Positions 1 through 8,697 of a DNA stretch of 64,000 nucleotides are shown piece after piece. Under the pieces are notes generated by a model. It did no database searches and was not told the origin of the DNA. It saw only the letters and a program-made list of their open reading frames with translations. The stretch comes from JAHEDH01 sp963745865 (lineage in GTDB: Bacteria; Actinomycetota; Acidimicrobiia; Spongiisociales; ZC4RG35): the NCBI GenBank assembly GCA_963745865.1, contig CAVUYZ010000002.1:434001-498000 (forward strand). Direction: 5' to 3'. The first letter of the stretch is position 1; every line of letters starts with the position of its first letter. Position numbers and translations under genes: made by a program.

Positions 1-191
1 CGGAGTTGGCGGTGGACCGGCATGCGCTGCCGAATCTCCGGGCGATCAACTTCGTGGTCACCGGTCTCCTCGGAGAGGGGGTGGCGGCGTCGACGCGGCG
101 CGATCCGCAGGCCAAGAGCCTCGGGGAGTGGTTGCGGGCCAGGGTCGTCGCCATCCCGGTTGCGGTCCTCGACGCCGAGAACGATCGCTGA
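1..191 (+). CDS. C-terminal end of an AtuA-like (DUF1446 family) protein
   Basis: This is the last 62 or so codons of a gene that begins before the window. The frame is open from base 3 and stops with TGA at 189-191. The peptide contains LPNLRAINFVVTGLLGEG followed by DPQAKSLGEW. This resembles the conserved C-terminal block of acyclic-terpene-utilisation AtuA-like proteins, in which a 'LPN..ALNFVL.GLLGGGV..S...D.QGK..G' pattern occurs. The identification rests on family memory of that short block only, so the reaction cannot be stated. The next gene is on the opposite strand and ends 18 bases away, so the two transcripts converge. Confidence 0.5.
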   Translation, partial: ELAVDRHALPNLRAINFVVTGLLGEGVAASTRRDPQAKSLGEWLRARVVAIPVAVLDAENDR

Positions 192-209
192 GCGGCAACC
201 GGGATTGCG

Positions 210-1020
210 TCAGAGCACCAACGCCGCAACCCCGAACGGAAGCAGGGCAAGCAGGGCGAGCCAGCGAGGTCGCTGCTGCGTGGCACCGTGGGGGTCCCAG
301 GTGTACAGCGCTCGGGCGAGCAGCGCCGAGCACACGCCACCGACCAGCAGCACCACGAGGGCGGCGACCGGATCGATCAGCGTGTCGGTGTCGAAGCCGA
401 TTCCGCCAAACGCAGCCATGGCATAGGTCGACGGCAGGAGCTTTGCCGTCGGGAGCACCGACGCCGGCAGCAGCGACACGTCGATCATCACGCCGCCGAT
501 GAGCATCGACGGGAGGAACACAAGCTGTGACCACAGCACCGTGGCGCGGCTGTTCGCCGACACGACTCCGATGAGTGCGGCAATGGCACCGAATGTTGCG
601 GTCGTGATCAGCAGCGTCGTACCGAAGCCGAGCCAGTTCGTCGGGATCGTGGCGCCGAACAGAGGCCCAGCCGTCACGGCGATGGCGGACGAGGCGATGG
701 AGATGTGCACGCAGGCAGCCAGGAGGGGGATCGCCAGGATGGAGTCGGCTCCGACGCCGTTCACCGTGAAGCTGCGATGGATTCCGGCGTCGCGGGCTTC
801 CACGAGCTGTGACGGGAATCCGAGGATGGTCCCGGCCATGACCGTCACGACCACGAGCGCCGGGATGAGGCTCTTCTGCGAAATCCGGGTTGATCTCGAC
901 CATCACGAGCCCCATCAGGAGATAGAAGCCGAGGGGGAACAGGTAGAACAGCAGCATCGCGGCCGGGTTGCGGAGACCCGTCCTGAACTCGAAGCCGAAG
1001 TGGATGGCGAACGGCTTCAT
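210..1020 (-). CDS. ABC-2 type exporter permease (frameshifted)
   Basis: Membrane component of an ABC exporter, acting with the ATPase encoded immediately upstream. Translation from ATG at 1020 gives an amphipathic start and a first membrane segment (PAAMLLFYLFPLGFYLLMG). It then leaves frame near base 880. The next frame carries the remaining hydrophobic segments, including PTNWLGFGTTLLITTATFG and VVLLVGGVCSALLARALY, and ends at 210. Removing one G after 'GATTTC' (reverse strand) restores NPDFQKSLIPALVVV and a protein of about 269 aa with six likely helices, typical of ABC-2 permeases. The start overlaps the ATPase stop as ATGA, which implies coupled translation. The substrate is not recognisable. 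The frameshift looks like a base-call error. Confidence 0.75.
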
Positions 1021-1952
1021 GGGCCCGACTCCGTCAGTTCTAGGAAACGCTCCTCGAGTGAGGGCCGCTCGACTCGCAGATCGATCAGCGGGTCGTGACT
1101 CGACGTCACGTGCTCGAGAATCGAGGAGACGAGCACGGCCGGCTCGTCGGTGAAGGCGATCACGTAGCCCTCATCGAGCGTTGCTTCGATGCCAGGCAGC
1201 GTGCGGATCGCGTCGACGACGGTCATCCGTTCGGTGCGAACCGATACCTTGGTCAGTCCATCTCCGGTTCCGGTGAGCTCCCGAGGGCTCCCGGTGGCGA
1301 CGATGCGCCCGCGGAGGAGGATTGCCACCCGGTCGGCGAGCTTCTCGGCTTCGGCCATGTCGTGGGTGGCCAGGACGACGGTGTGCCCGTCCCGGCTCAG
1401 CTCCACGATCGCTCCGTGGAGGTCGGTCCGGGACGCGACGTCGAGACCCGCCGTCGGTTCGTCGAGGATCACCACCGGAGGATCGTGTGCGACGGCCAGG
1501 GCCAGGCTGAGACGCCGCTGGAGGCCGGTCGACAGATTCTCGTACCGAACATCGCGACGGTCGGCGAGCCCGAACCGGTCCAGTAGGTCTGGACGGGGTG
1601 TCACCCCGTGATATGCCGCGAAGAATCGCATCGCCTCGAGGGGGGTCATCGTTGGGGGGAGCCCGGCAGCCTGGAGCTGGACTCCGATGAGAGAGGCGAC
1701 ACGTCCTGGATCCCGTCCGGGGTCGGCCCCGCACACCGAGATACTCCCTGCCGTGGCGGTGCGGAGGCCCTCGACGCACTCGAGGGTGGTCGTCTTTCCC
1801 GATCCGTTGGGCCCCAACAGGCCGAAGACCTCTCCGGCAGCGACCTCGAAGGAGATGGCGTCGACGGCCAGCACGTCGCCGTATCGCTTGGTGAGTTGGC
1901 GGACGCTGATGGATGTCGTTGCCGGGGGTGGCGCGCCAGGACGGGTACTCAT
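1017..1952 (-). CDS. ABC exporter ATP-binding protein
   Basis: Cytoplasmic ATPase of the exporter above, 311 aa from the chosen start. It shows Walker A GPNGSGKT (about residues 47-54), a signature region LSTGLQRRLSLALAVAHDP, Walker B VVILDEPTAGLD and the switch histidine in LATHDMAEAEKLADR. The C-terminal 80 residues (about 230-311) form the accessory domain usual in drug or lipid ABC-2 exporters. I chose ATG 1952 because GAGG lies 9 nt upstream and the ABC domain begins soon after; ATG 1961 and longer forms are possible. It overlaps the permease start by 4 bases, so the pair is an operon transcribed away from mraZ. The LSGGQ signature is degenerate (LSTGL), as in some exporter subfamilies. 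Confidence 0.85.
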   Translation of the reverse strand: MSTRPGAPPPATTSISVRQLTKRYGDVLAVDAISFEVAAGEVFGLLGPNGSGKTTTLECVEGLRTATAGSISVCGADPGRDPGRVASLIGVQLQAAGLPPTMTPLEAMRFFAAYHGVTPRPDLLDRFGLADRRDVRYENLSTGLQRRLSLALAVAHDPPVVILDEPTAGLDVASRTDLHGAIVELSRDGHTVVLATHDMAEAEKLADRVAILLRGRIVATGSPRELTGTGDGLTKVSVRTERMTVVDAIRTLPGIEATLDEGYVIAFTDEPAVLVSSILEHVTSSHDPLIDLRVERPSLEERFLELTESGP

Positions 1953-2115
1953 CGGACTCATCCTCGTTTCTCCGGCCCCGACCGTCCAGGGGCCAAGGTC
2001 ATCGGTGTGCGCCGGTCCGGGGGAGGGGGACGCCGCCATTCACCACATGGCATGGGTCGATCGACCCATTCACCCCCTTCAGGGGCAGCAGAAGGCAAGA
2101 AAGTGTCGCAAAAGG

Positions 2116-2144
2116 TTGACAGGTGTCACGATGTGGGGCATAGT
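2116..2144 (+). promoter_or_regulatory. Probable sigma-A-type promoter of the dcw cluster
   Basis: A perfect -35 hexamer TTGACA (2116-2121) is followed after 17 bases by CATAGT (2139-2144), 4 of 6 matches to TATAAT. Transcription would start near 2151, upstream of both mraZ start candidates. Within it, TGGGG (2133-2137) and TGGCA (2144-2148) are separated by 6 bases. This vaguely resembles the TGGGN direct repeats that MraZ binds in other bacteria, but is too weak to call an operator. Confidence 0.6.
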
Positions 2145-2204
2145 GGCACAGACGGAGAAGGAATGGGTCATCTCGACCCGCGAACAGCGACAGGAACGGT
2201 CAGT

Positions 2205-2642
2205 GTGTTTCTCGGGGAATACGAACACAGCGTGGATAGCAAGGGTCGCATCGTCATGCCCCGCGCCTACCGCGTCGAGCTCGAGGGCGACATCGTGATC
2301 ACCAAAGGCCGCGACGAGAACCTGATCGTCTTCCGATCCGAGGATTACGAGGAGGCCGGCCGTTCGGTCAAGGCCACTGCCGGCGCCGACAAGAAGGGAC
2401 GTGCCTATGCACGGACCTTCTTCTCGTCGGCCGACATGCAGTCGGTGGATGCCAAGACCGGACGCGTCCTCCTCAAAGAGTCGTTGCGGGACTTCGCCGG
2501 GCTCGATTCCGGCGGCCAGGTCGTCGTGGTCGGAAACTTCGACACGGTGGAGCTCTGGAATCCCGATCGGTACGAACGGGCGAAGGAGCTGGGAGAGGCA
2601 CGCTATCTGGCTGACGAGGAGGATGACCCCGCTTTCGATTGA
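2205..2642 (+). CDS. mraZ: Transcriptional regulator MraZ
   Basis: DNA-binding regulator that forms rings and represses the dcw operon it heads. Starting at GTG 2205 the protein is 145 aa and opens with the conserved block FLGEYEHSVDSKGRIVMP. The second SpoVT-AbrB-like half follows (SADMQSVDAKTGRVLLKESLRDFAG). The usual family length is about 140-150 aa. An in-frame ATG at 2163 has a better ribosome site (GGAGAAGG) and would add 14 residues. I prefer 2205 because homologues begin at the FLGEY block and AGGA lies 9 nt before it, but the choice is open. It is the first gene after the TTGACA promoter and is separated from rsmH by 149 bases of structured leader. Confidence 0.9.
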   Translation: MFLGEYEHSVDSKGRIVMPRAYRVELEGDIVITKGRDENLIVFRSEDYEEAGRSVKATAGADKKGRAYARTFFSSADMQSVDAKTGRVLLKESLRDFAGLDSGGQVVVVGNFDTVELWNPDRYERAKELGEARYLADEEDDPAFD

Positions 2643-2653
2643 ATCGTCACCGT

Positions 2654-2743
2654 GGCTGGCGCATCGCCAGCCCCCCGGATACCAGATGGAAGGCCCCTGA
2701 CTCCGCCCGCTTCTCATTTGGTGCCAGCGCCCGGGGGGCTGGC
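2654..2743 (+). promoter_or_regulatory. Competing inverted repeats between mraZ and rsmH
   Basis: Four short segments alternate in complementary polarity. GGCTGGCG (2654-2661) pairs with CGCCAGCC (2665-2672) around a 3-nt loop. GCCAGCCCCCCGG (2666-2678) is perfectly complementary over 13 bases to CCGGGGGGCTGGC (2731-2743). GCCAGC (2723-2728) can also pair with GCTGGC (2738-2743). The three helices are mutually exclusive, the layout expected of an attenuator or switching leader. There is no run of T, so a classical terminator is not visible. A conserved 'mraW RNA motif' is known upstream of this gene in some actinobacteria, but I cannot show that this is a member. Confidence 0.4.
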
Positions 2744-2791
2744 CATGCGACAGTCCGAGACACTCGAAGCGCTCTGCGGGTTCGAAGAGCA

Positions 2792-3698
2792 ATGTCCGGA
2801 TATCACCAGCCAGTCCTCCTCCAGGAAGTCCTGAAGGCGTTCGACCCGATTCCACCAGGTGTGATCGTCGACGCCACCTTCGGTGGGGGAGGCCACGCCC
2901 GCGCCATCGACGCCCGATTCGACGACAACACCGTCATCGGGATCGATCGCGACCCTGACGCACGACGGAATGCGGGCGAGATCGAAGTCCTCGACGGCGA
3001 CTTCGGTCATCTCGACTCGCTGCTCGACGAAGCCGGGATCGACCAGATCGCCGGCGTCTTGTTCGACCTCGGTATCTCCTCGCATCAGGTCGACGTCGCC
3101 GAGCGGGGGTTCAGCTTTCACGAAGACGGGCCCGCTCGACATGAGGATGGACCCCACCAAAGGGGCATCCGCTGCGGACATCGTCAACACTTCGAACGAG
3201 GACGAGCTCGCCAGGATCATCCGAACCTACGGAGAGGATCAGCAGGCGAGGCGGATCGCCCGAGCGATCGTCGCCGCCCGGCCGCTCGAGCGCACCTCGG
3301 AGCTGGTCGATGTGATCGCCTCTGCCGTCCCCGCCGCCGTTCGGAGACGCGGCCACCCGGCACGAAAGACGTTCCAGGCACTGCGGATCGAGGTCAATGG
3401 GGAGCTCGAGTCCGTGCGCTCAGGAGTCGACGCGGCGCTCGCCCGGCTGATCGTCGGTGGCCGCTGTGTCGTCATCTCCTACCACTCGCTAGAAGATCGC
3501 ATCGTCAAGCGGCGGTTCGCCGAGGGCGCCGAAGGGTGCACCTGTCCGCCCGGTTTGCCGGTGTGTGCGTGCGGGGCCGATCCCGAGCTGACACTGGTCA
3601 CCAGGAAGCCGATCACTCCCGGCGAGGACGAGGTGACCTCCAACCCGAGATCGCGGTCAGCGCGAATGCGGGTCGCAGAGCGGGCGAGGGCAGCATGA
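2792..3698 (+). CDS. rsmH: 16S rRNA (cytosine-1402-N4)-methyltransferase RsmH (frameshifted)
   Basis: S-adenosylmethionine-dependent methyltransferase of 16S rRNA C1402. The start at ATG 2792 gives SGYHQPVLLQEVL, the standard N-terminus, then the SAM-binding loop VDATFGGGGHARAI and LFDLGISSHQVD. The frame breaks at about 3127-3133 in GACGGGCCCGCTC. Dropping one base there yields HEDGPLDMRMDPTKG, the conserved continuation, which then runs through QALRIEVNGEL and VVISYHSLEDRIVKRRF to the TGA at 3696. The repaired length is about 301 aa, normal for the family. The ftsL start overlaps the stop as ATGA. The break lies in a G/C run and is most likely a sequencing insertion. Confidence 0.9.
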
Positions 3699-4120
3699 CC
3701 GCCCGCCCGATTCGTCGCCAAACGACCGCGGCCGTCGCCGGCCTCCGAGTGATCGCGGGGCGCCGACGCCAGCAACGGCACCACGTCACCCCCTGGCTGG
3801 CGTTCACGGTCGTCGTCGTCGTCGCCCTCATCGGCGTGGTGTTGGCTCAGACCTCGCTCGATCGCGGAGCGTTCGAGCTCGGAAGCCTCAACCGCTCGAT
3901 CGCAGAGGCCAAGACCGAGAATCAGCATCTCCGCCTCGACATTGCCAGGCTCGAGAGCCCCGTACGCGTGGCTCCGCTGGCCGATGAGATGGGCCTGGTG
4001 TACCCGGAGGAACGTCAGCCGTTGCTCGTCCAGGGCGTCGTCGAGCAGACAGTCGGCGGCGACCAGCGGTGGTCTTCGATCAGCGAGTTCGCATCCGAGC
4101 AGACGGGGGTGTCCCCGTGA
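3695..4120 (+). CDS. ftsL: FtsL-like divisome protein
   Basis: Small bitopic division protein, 141 aa, in the position of ftsL between rsmH and ftsI. A basic cytoplasmic tail of about 32 residues precedes one membrane helix (WLAFTVVVVVALIGVVLAQ, about 34-52). A heptad-rich periplasmic stretch follows (SLNRSIAEAKTENQHLRLDIARLESPVR cut in two: SLNRSIAEAKTENQ then HLRLDIARLE), as in FtsL/DivIC proteins that form coiled coils with FtsB and FtsQ. Sequence conservation in this family is low, so topology and context carry the call. Its start overlaps rsmH by 4 bases. The tail after the coil is longer than in short FtsL proteins. Confidence 0.8.
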   Translation: MTARPIRRQTTAAVAGLRVIAGRRRQQRHHVTPWLAFTVVVVVALIGVVLAQTSLDRGAFELGSLNRSIAEAKTENQHLRLDIARLESPVRVAPLADEMGLVYPEERQPLLVQGVVEQTVGGDQRWSSISEFASEQTGVSP

Positions 4121-4431
4121 ACCGCAGCCAGATGACCGCCGATCGCCTGCAGCGTCTGACGCTCGCCTGCTCGGTCGACCACGTGGGAAAGGCCAGAGGG
4201 CTCAGGGCCTTCAGGCGGACTGCGCCGAGCCTGTCAGGTGGCAGGCTCCGGACGGGAGGCATCCACACGCGCTTCCTGTCCCCGGTGAGGTTCGATCCGA
4301 CCGAGTTCGAGGTCAGGCGGTCCCTGCCGGACCTCTCCGGTCCGGGTCAACCGAAAGTCACACTTCCGACTGCTGGCGTCGCGAGGATCCGTGAACCTCA
4401 GGGTTTGCTGGCCCGGCGCCCGGTGGCCTGA
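4117..4431 (+). other. Unassigned 315-base stretch between ftsL and ftsI (possible 104-codon ORF)
   Basis: An open frame starts with GTG at 4117, overlapping the ftsL stop as GTGA, and ends with TGA three bases before the ftsI start, in the same frame as ftsI. The 104-residue product is rich in Arg and resembles no family I know. The same stretch holds a 7-bp stem GAGCCTG/CAGGCTC with an 8-nt loop (about 4227-4248) and an AAGGCC/GGGCCTT pair just before it, so it could be structured RNA instead. A third reading is an ancestral N-terminal extension of FtsI, since mycobacterial FtsI has a long basic cytoplasmic tail. I cannot choose between these. Confidence 0.3.
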
Positions 4432-4434
4432 GCG

Positions 4435-6195
4435 GTGGCCGCCCGAAAGGCGGCCCGACCGAGGGATCCTCAGCGGATCCGACTGATCGCACTGGCTGTC
4501 GTCTTCGCGTTGACCTGGGTCGGTCTCGGATATCGTCTCTTCCAGGTCCAGGTGGTCCAGGCGTCCGAACTCCGTGAGCTGGGGCTCGATCAGCGACTCA
4601 CCTCGATCGAGACCCCTCCCGACCGCGGGACCATCTTCGACCGCAACGGCGATCCACTGGCCATCACGGTCGAAGCACAGTCGATCATCGTGGATCCGCG
4701 GCTCGTCGAGAATGCCGTGTACACCGCCCAGCAGGTGTCCGCCAGCTCGGGACGACCGTGGGAGCGGATGCTGGAGGAGATCGAGAAGGGCGGGAGCTTC
4801 CGGTACCTGGCTCGTCAGCTCGAGCCGGCGCAGGCCCAGGCCGTGCTCGATCTCGGGCTCCCCGGCGTCAGTGCGATCAACGAGCCGAAGCGGGTGTTCC
4901 CGCACGGTCCGATCGCCGCTCACGTCGTCGGGATGGTCGACATCGATGGCAAGGGCATCGAGGGGCTCGAGGCCTACTACGACGAAGCCCTGTCCGGAAC
5001 CGGTGGGGAAGTCGTCTTCGAGAAACCCCTCGCAGTGGGCGAGAGTGACGGGCCGGTGGCGATTCCGCAAGCAGAGATCATCACGATCCCGGCGATTCCC
5101 GGCAACGACCTCGTCGCAACCATGGATCTCTCTCTCCAGAACGCCGCCTACGGGGCATGTCAGGAGACCGTCGAGCGGACCGGGGCAACCGGCTGCTGGA
5201 TCGTGGCGCTCGAAGTCGAGACGGGCGAGGTTCTGGCGATGGCCGGGTATCCGGGCTTCGATCCGGAAGCCCGGGTGGGGCTGAATGGGGGCACGTTCGA
5301 GAACTTCGCCGTTCGCGGCATGTACGAGCCGGGGTCGACCCAGAAGCTGATCACGTTCGCAGCCGGCCTCGACACCGGGGTCTTCTCGACCTCGACCGTG
5401 ATCGGCTCTGTGGGCGACACCATCGAGATCACTCCCGGTGCCTGTCGATCCGACAACGACGACCTGTACGGGTGTTACAGCGACTTCTCGGCCCACGAGA
5501 CCCGTGACATGTCGATCAAGGAGATCTTCACGGTCTCGTCGAACGTGGGGACGATCAAGGCATCACAGATGCTCCCCGAGGGAACCCTGCTGGATTACAT
5601 GGAGCGCTTCGGCGAGGCGGGTAAGACCGGCATCGACTTTTCCGGGGAGACCCCGGGGGCCATCAGGACCGATCCCGGATGCAGTTCGTGCCTTGCCTCG
5701 CTGGCGATCGGCTATTCGGTCGGCGCCAGCCCCCTCCAGATGGCAGCCGCATACGCGGCGATCGGCAACGACGGTGTCTGGATCGAACCGTCACTGGTTC
5801 GCAGCGTCATCGACGTCAACGGGGTCGAGTCCGCGTTGACGCCCAGCACCCGTCGGGTCGTCTCGAGCGACACTGCTTGGGCGATCCGCCAGATGCTCAA
5901 GAACGTGGTCGTCGAGGGAACCGGGAAGGCGGCGACGGTGCCCGGGTACGAGGTCGGCGGCAAGACCGGCACCTCGGACAAGATCGACGAGAACGGTCAG
6001 TACGTCGAAGCGACGATGGCGAGTTTCGTCGGAATCGCCCCCATCCAGGATCCCAAGGTCGTCGTGGCCGTGGTCGTCGACAACCCGGACTGGGCATACC
6101 GCACCGGCGGTGCGGCGGCAGCTCCTGCGTTCTCGAAGGTCATGGAGGCGGCGCTCCAGGGACTGGGGGTGGCTCCCGATGTCGTCCCGGGGTGA
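4435..6195 (+). CDS. ftsI: Septal peptidoglycan transpeptidase FtsI (class B PBP)
   Basis: Division-specific D,D-transpeptidase that crosslinks septal peptidoglycan, working with FtsW. It has 586 aa with a short cytoplasmic tail and one N-terminal helix (about residues 17-38). The PBP dimerisation domain begins at PPDRGTIFDRNGDPLA (about 61-76). The transpeptidase domain carries the three active-site motifs STQK (301-304), SSN (368-370) and KTG (510-512). The start at GTG 4435 places the membrane helix correctly. No PASTA domains are present. The C-terminus overlaps murE by 17 bases. The cluster position after ftsL and before murE fits the assignment. Confidence 0.93.
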   Translation: MAARKAARPRDPQRIRLIALAVVFALTWVGLGYRLFQVQVVQASELRELGLDQRLTSIETPPDRGTIFDRNGDPLAITVEAQSIIVDPRLVENAVYTAQQVSASSGRPWERMLEEIEKGGSFRYLARQLEPAQAQAVLDLGLPGVSAINEPKRVFPHGPIAAHVVGMVDIDGKGIEGLEAYYDEALSGTGGEVVFEKPLAVGESDGPVAIPQAEIITIPAIPGNDLVATMDLSLQNAAYGACQETVERTGATGCWIVALEVETGEVLAMAGYPGFDPEARVGLNGGTFENFAVRGMYEPGSTQKLITFAAGLDTGVFSTSTVIGSVGDTIEITPGACRSDNDDLYGCYSDFSAHETRDMSIKEIFTVSSNVGTIKASQMLPEGTLLDYMERFGEAGKTGIDFSGETPGAIRTDPGCSSCLASLAIGYSVGASPLQMAAAYAAIGNDGVWIEPSLVRSVIDVNGVESALTPSTRRVVSSDTAWAIRQMLKNVVVEGTGKAATVPGYEVGGKTGTSDKIDENGQYVEATMASFVGIAPIQDPKVVVAVVVDNPDWAYRTGGAAAAPAFSKVMEAALQGLGVAPDVVPG

Positions 6196-7645
6196 GCGCC
6201 TCAGTGTCATCGCGCGCCGTGTCGGTGGCCGGATCATCGGCACGGGTGATCCGATCGTGGTCGATGCGACCCATGACTCACGACAGGTAGGCGCCGGCAC
6301 CGTCTTCATCGCCGTGCGCGGCATGACGAGTGATGGGCATGCGTTCATCGACCGTGCAGTCGAACTCGGCGCATCTGCGATCGTGAGTGAGGAGGAGCGG
6401 GACATCGATGTTCCCGTGCTCCTGGTCGACGACAGCCGGGCCGTCATGGCCGACGTGGCCGCAGCGGTGCATCAGGACCCATCCCACGACCTGTCGGTGG
6501 TCGGGATCACCGGCACCAACGGCAAGACGTCGGTGGCATTCATCCTCGAATCCATCCTCCGATCGGCTGGGGTGCCAACCGGCCTGATCGGCACCATCGT
6601 CACCCGGGTGGGCGACGACCAGATCCCGACGTTGCGCACCACCCCCGAAGCGACGGACTTCCAGAGGTTGCTGCGCGTGATGGCCGATCGTGGCGCCAAC
6701 ACGGTCGTCACCGAGGTGTCCTCGCACGCACTCGACCTCGGCCGGGTTCGGCACACCCGATTCTCCGTGGTGGCATTCACCAACCTCAGCCAGGACCATC
6801 TCGACTTCCACGGGGACATGGATGCCTACTTCGAGGCAAAGGCGAGCCTGTTCGACGGGTCCTTCTCGGAGCGGGCCGTCATCTGCATCGACGACGAGTA
6901 CGGCCGCCGTTTGGCGAATGACACGTCAATCGGCGTTGTCACTGTCAGCATGGGGTCAGATGCAGACATCACCGCGACGATTCGTCACCGATCTCTCGCC
7001 GGCACCGACATCAGCCTCGATCTCCCAGGCGGCGAGGTCAGGGACCTGTCCGTGCCGCTCATCGGCGACTTCAACATCGAGAACGCGCTCGTCGCGGCTG
7101 GGTGCGCCTGGGAGTTGGGCCTCCGTCCCGACCAGATCGTCTCGGGGCTGGAATCGGCCATTGCGGCGCCTGGCCGGTTCGAGATCGTCTCCGGCGACGA
7201 CCCTCTGCGCGTCATCGTCGACTACGCGCACACTCCGGACGGGATATCGACCGTGATCGAGACCGTCCGCACAGTGGCGCCCGGGAGAGTGGTGGCGATC
7301 TTCGGAGCCGGCGGTGATCGCGATCGATCCAAGCGTCCCCTGATGGGCCGGGCCGCGTCGGCCGCCGACATCGTCGTGGTGACATCGGACAACCCGAGAT
7401 CGGAGGATCCCGACGCCATCATCGCCGACATCGTCGCGGGCATGGACGACGTCGAGGTCAGGCGGATCCCGGACCGGCGTGAGGCGATCCAGGCGGCGAT
7501 CCTCGAGGCCGACGATGGCGATGTCGTTCTCGTGCTCGGGAAAGGTCACGAGCGCAGCCAGGAGATCGGGGATCGGGTTCTTCCCTTCGACGACCGGGTG
7601 GTGGCCCGGGCCGCCATCGACACGCGACGGGGCATCAACCGATGA
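6179..7645 (+). CDS. murE: UDP-MurNAc-tripeptide synthetase MurE (meso-Dap adding)
   Basis: Cytoplasmic ATP-dependent ligase adding the third amino acid to UDP-MurNAc-dipeptide; 488 aa. It shows the Mur ligase P-loop GITGTNGKTS, the central-domain TTPEATDFQRLLR and EVSSHALDLGRV blocks, and the C-terminal GAGGDRDRSKRPLMG. The DNPRSEDP motif is the signature of meso-diaminopimelate rather than lysine specificity, which predicts an A1gamma-type wall. ATG 6179 (SSRGERLSVI) was chosen because it lies within the end of ftsI and gives the normal N-terminal domain. It is followed directly by mraY, where murF would be expected. Confidence 0.95.
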   Translation: MSSRGERLSVIARRVGGRIIGTGDPIVVDATHDSRQVGAGTVFIAVRGMTSDGHAFIDRAVELGASAIVSEEERDIDVPVLLVDDSRAVMADVAAAVHQDPSHDLSVVGITGTNGKTSVAFILESILRSAGVPTGLIGTIVTRVGDDQIPTLRTTPEATDFQRLLRVMADRGANTVVTEVSSHALDLGRVRHTRFSVVAFTNLSQDHLDFHGDMDAYFEAKASLFDGSFSERAVICIDDEYGRRLANDTSIGVVTVSMGSDADITATIRHRSLAGTDISLDLPGGEVRDLSVPLIGDFNIENALVAAGCAWELGLRPDQIVSGLESAIAAPGRFEIVSGDDPLRVIVDYAHTPDGISTVIETVRTVAPGRVVAIFGAGGDRDRSKRPLMGRAASAADIVVVTSDNPRSEDPDAIIADIVAGMDDVEVRRIPDRREAIQAAILEADDGDVVLVLGKGHERSQEIGDRVLPFDDRVVARAAIDTRRGINR

Positions 7646-8697
7646 TTGCGCTCCTGATCGGCGCCTCGGTTGCCCTCCTGTTGTCCATCACGGTCACCCC
7701 GGTGGCGATCAGGGTCCTGCGTGATCACAATGTCGGCCAGTTCATCCAGGAAGAGGTCGAGGGTCACGCGCACAAACACGGGACGCCCACCATGGGCGGC
7801 GTCGTCATCGTCGGGTCGGTCGTCGTGGCGTTCCTGCTTGCCCATGTTCGGCTGTGGACTCCGTCCGCCGGTGTCACCTGGGACGTCGAGTCGGTCGACG
7901 GCGGGGGATTGCTGGCGTTGTTGGCCCTGGTGGGGATGGCGTCGATCGGATTCGTCGACGACTTCGTCAAGTACAGCCGGAAGCGATCGCTCGGGCTGAG
8001 CGCCCGATGGAAGTTCGCCGGCCAGCTGGCGATCGCGTCTGCATTCGCGGTCGGCGCCGATGCCGTTGGGGTCTCGACGCGACTGTCGTTCACCCGTCCG
8101 ATGACCATCGACCTCGGCGTCTTTTTCGTCGTCTGGGTGCTCTTCCTGCTGACCGGGGCAGCCAATGGCGCCAACCTGGCCGACGGAATGGACGGTCTGG
8201 CAGCCGGCTCCGCCATTCTCATGTTCGGCGCCTACACGATCATCGCTTTCTGGCAGTCCCGCAACGGCGACGTCTACGGAGCCTCCACGAACCCGCGGGA
8301 ACTCGCCATCATGTCGGCGGCAATGCTCGGGGCGCTCTCGGGGTTCCTGTGGTGGAACGCCCCGCCGTCGAAGATCTTCATGGGAGACGTTGGCTCGAAC
8401 GCGATCGGAGGCCTGCTGGCGGCGCTGGCACTGCTGACGAACTCGGCGCTGCTGCTCGCCATCATCGCCGCTCTCTATGTCGCCGAGACGCTGTCGGTGA
8501 TCATCCAGGTGGTCGTCTTCCGGTACACGCGGCGCCGGGTGTTCCGGATGGCGCCCTTCCACCACCACTTCGAATTGGCGGGATGGCCGGAGACGACCGT
8601 CGTCATCAGATTCTGGATCCTGGCCGGGGTCGGCGTCGCCCTGGGTCTCGGGCTGTTCTACGCCGATTTCCTGGCCATCACCGGGATCCTCGAATGA
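7642..8697 (+). CDS. mraY: Phospho-MurNAc-pentapeptide transferase MraY
   Basis: Polytopic membrane enzyme that transfers phospho-MurNAc-pentapeptide to undecaprenyl phosphate, forming lipid I; 351 aa, ten predicted helices. Family blocks seen are HKHGTPTMGGVVIVG, the aspartates in GFVDDFVK, NGANLADGMDGLAAGS, FMGDVGSNAIGG and the histidine-rich APFHHHFELAGWPE near the C-terminus. The start overlaps the murE stop as ATGA and its own stop overlaps murD in the same way, so translation is probably coupled along the chain. Length and motifs are complete. Confidence 0.96.
   Translation: MIALLIGASVALLLSITVTPVAIRVLRDHNVGQFIQEEVEGHAHKHGTPTMGGVVIVGSVVVAFLLAHVRLWTPSAGVTWDVESVDGGGLLALLALVGMASIGFVDDFVKYSRKRSLGLSARWKFAGQLAIASAFAVGADAVGVSTRLSFTRPMTIDLGVFFVVWVLFLLTGAANGANLADGMDGLAAGSAILMFGAYTIIAFWQSRNGDVYGASTNPRELAIMSAAMLGALSGFLWWNAPPSKIFMGDVGSNAIGGLLAALALLTNSALLLAIIAALYVAETLSVIIQVVVFRYTRRRVFRMAPFHHHFELAGWPETTVVIRFWILAGVGVALGLGLFYADFLAITGILE

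Noticed and set aside
10..900. Several short plus-strand frames inside the permease gene
   Set aside because: They are antisense to clear transmembrane segments of the permease and have no motifs.
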